In this document: piece by piece, positions 62,350-64,000 of the stretch
Position numbering within the stretch: the first letter of the stretch is position 1
Layout: each line of letters begins with the position of its first letter
Origin: Diplosphaera chodatii
Taxonomy: Eukaryota > Chlorophyta > Trebouxiophyceae > Prasiolales > Stichococcaceae
Direction of reading: 5' to 3'
DNA: 64,000 nt
Assembly (NCBI GenBank): GCA_032358165.1
Contig: JAALGY010000041.1
Location: 3,100,001-3,164,000, forward strand
Notes under the pieces: model-generated
Told to the model about the DNA's origin: nothing
What the model saw: only the letters and a program-made list of their open reading frames with translations
Database searches by the model: none
Made by a program: the position numbers and the translations under genes

Positions 62350-63738
62350 TCACTCTAGCGTGATTGAATGGTATGCCCTGTACCGCTGCCAGGCGTCCTG
62401 GAACGTGTCCACGATGTAATACTCCACCCTTCAGCAGACAGACATTGCAACCCTTGGCGTCTCCATGAGATGGAAGCAGCTGATGAGGTGCATTACTAAT
62501 CTGCTACTGGTGAAGCATGGTGCGGTGCGCATGGCATACCACCCGCGCATGACATCTGATCAACAATCGGGCATCAACCGCAGCTTGGGACAACGTACCC
62601 GGGTTTGAGAGCTGTCAGGTTGATGGTGTGCATGTCGCCCGCGCTGCCACGTGGAGCCAGCGTGATCATACCCTGCATCATGTGCCTGCTGGTGAGCTCC
62701 GCCTGCCACGCCCATGCTCCACATTAATCAAATGATCGGGCGCACTCATATGGTAAGAGTCGCGATGCTCACCCTGCCGAGGCCGGCTGACTTGCTGGCC
62801 ACGAAGGGCCCCACCACCGGGTCGCAGCGCGTGCCGTTGCCGTCGTGCAGCGTGCTGTATGTGATGTCCAGGGTGCGGCCTTTCACCTTTCTCGGCTGCA
62901 GGTGCGTGACACAGCATGTCAAGCGAGCAACAGCACAGCATCCTTATCAGCTGACTCTGGCGCCTTGCTCTGCCCAAGTGGGCCACCTTGCTCTCGCGTG
63001 CTCAAAAGTGCAGCTGGCGGACAGAGGCTAGCTGAGCTGCAGCTGGTGCAGAACATCATTGGACATTTACGCTTGCCCTTGTGTCCCATTGCCTACGATT
63101 ACCTACGATTACATACAGACAGCATGCACGTAAGATCAGCATGCATGGGCGCGCGCCTTGAAGAACCAGTGCCCCTGGTGGCGCTCGCCGTCATCCTCCC
63201 AGGGGCCGCCGCCCAGGTTGTCCGGGCAGCCCACCAGGAACGGGCGCGGCGCGGCTGCTGCGGCCACCTGCAGAGGCAGATGACTGAGGTGAGCGCACAA
63301 CCGCAGCGGAGCATGCACTCAGGTCTGAGACGAAGTGATTTTGGGACCTCCCGCCCAGCGTGCCGGTGCCTGTTGGTGGTCGTGGTGGGCTGTGTGATGC
63401 TGTGATATAGCTTCAACTCGCGGCTGCAAGTCACTCGATGTGGTGCTGACTGGTACCATCCACTGTTACGTACTGAGCCAATCAGAGTGCTCCACTGCGG
63501 CAGATCATGCTGGGATCCGCATGGAGCATCACACGCTTGCTTTGGACACACTTGCGCTGATGCCACAGGCTTGCGAATGTGACACATGGATGATCCCAAG
63601 TAAACGCTCCTCGTTGGTACACTGACGGGTAAGCAACAGCTGACTGACCTCCTTTGGCTCTGCAGCTGACGCCAAGCAGCAGCTCGCCACCGCCAGTAAT
63701 GCCGCCAATGTTGCTGGCAGCAGGTGCGGCCTGCTCAT
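62350..63738 (-). CDS. secreted protein of 158 residues, family unknown
   Basis: Five exons join in phase: 63738-63649, 63267-63157, 62895-62773, 62672-62599 and 62428-62350. Exon 1 is a signal peptide (MSRPHLLPATLAALLAVASC, with AS-A type cleavage near residue 26). The mature chain reads PFLVGCPDNLGGGPWEDDGE, HWFFKPRKVKGRTLDITY, HDGNGTRCDPVVGPF, GMITLAPRGSAGDMHTINL and VEYYIVDTFQDAWQRYRAYH. It has two mature cysteines that could pair and one N-glycosylation sequon in NGT, and it has beta-rich character. Intron 2 appears to use a GC donor (TTCAAG then GCGCGC). I do not recognise a family. An extracellular binding or cell-wall role is only inference. Confidence 0.7.
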
Positions 63739-63835
63739 TGCGCCATATGCTGGTGCAGGGACACTGCTTCAATCACTCTGAATGGCTTTGTTCATTCGTG
63801 GTGATCGAGGCACAGCCGTTCCAGGGTATTGGTTA

Positions 63836-63976
63836 CTAATCGTGCGCGTACCAGAGTGTCCAGTCCTCAAGCTGCCCATGCCACCGCCGCCAGTTGGTCT
63901 GCTGATTGGACTCACGTCGGAGCCGGACGACAGCTCTTCGTGTAACTATCAAATCTGCCACCTTGCCAGCAGCCAT
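63836..63976 (-). CDS. 46-codon ORF, Arg/Trp-rich; possible uORF or separate small protein
   Basis: An ATG at 63976 opens 46 codons that read MAAGKVADLIVTRRAVVRLR and continue to a Trp-rich end (NWRRWHGQLEDWTLWYAHD, stop at 63836). It lies on the same strand as, and 97 nt upstream of, the secreted protein's start, so it could be an upstream ORF in that mRNA. The TATATA at the window edge (63992-63998) is close upstream. It could also be the terminal exon of a gene that begins beyond the window. Confidence 0.4.
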   Translation of the reverse strand: MAAGKVADLIVTRRAVVRLRRESNQQTNWRRWHGQLEDWTLWYAHD

Positions 63977-64000
63977 GCACTTGCCCTCACTCTATATATG

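Noticed and set aside
61942..64000. Search for a ubiquitin-peptidase Cys or His box downstream of the FAF-like exons
   Set aside because: No TCYMN-like or H-x-GHY-like motif was found in any frame, and the region is taken up by the minus-strand secreted gene.

Overview
The window reads as a nuclear contig from a green alga (chlorophyte, probably trebouxiophyte or chlorophycean). The evidence is a GC-rich sequence, genes split into many short exons with introns of about 100-250 bp, donors that are very often GTGCG, acceptors that are almost always CAG, TGTAA polyadenylation signals, and plant-type gene families (CBP60, PASTICCINO2, SulP/STAS sulfate transporter, organelle-targeted small heat-shock proteins). 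No prokaryotic, viral or transposon gene was recognised, and I saw no tRNA, rRNA or CRISPR array. All gene models were assembled by hand from homologous blocks, splice sites and reading-frame phase. Exon lists are predictions, and coordinates may be off by a base in places.

Layout. 0.4-3 kb (-): 2-oxoglutarate/Fe(II) dioxygenase. 4-5.5 kb (+): UBA-containing ubiquitin-conjugating enzyme (UBC27/E2-25K type). 6.5-8.1 kb (+): single-pass membrane protein with a polyQ tail. 8.7-10.1 kb (-): 3-hydroxyacyl-CoA dehydratase (PAS2). 10.7-20.5 kb (+): 25-exon CBP60-domain protein with a long low-complexity tail. 21.6-27.7 kb (-): tandem pair of organelle-targeted small heat-shock proteins. 28.1-29.9 kb (+): secreted four-repeat protein of unknown family. 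30.6-35.3 kb (-): SulP/STAS anion transporter. 35.7-37.1 kb: two weakly supported small genes. 38.1-43.7 kb (+): 17-exon secreted PhoX-type phosphatase. 44.3-47.1 kb (-): EamA/DMT transporter. 48.1-51.8 kb (+): Ala/Gln/Arg-rich coiled-coil protein. 52.3-52.4 kb (-): 37-residue metallothionein. 53.2-61.9 kb (+): USP9X/FAF-like protein that appears to stop before the peptidase domain. 62.3-63.7 kb (-): complete secreted orphan protein, with a 46-codon ORF upstream of it.

Together. There is no operon logic, as expected for a nuclear genome, but several genes fit stress or nutrient acclimation: sulfate/anion uptake and phosphate scavenging in divergent orientation, a metallothionein, and two heat-shock proteins. 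The most interesting items are the FAF-like scaffold without a visible peptidase, the algal CBP60 protein, the repeat protein, the diverged heat-shock pair, and the number of apparent GC-AG introns.
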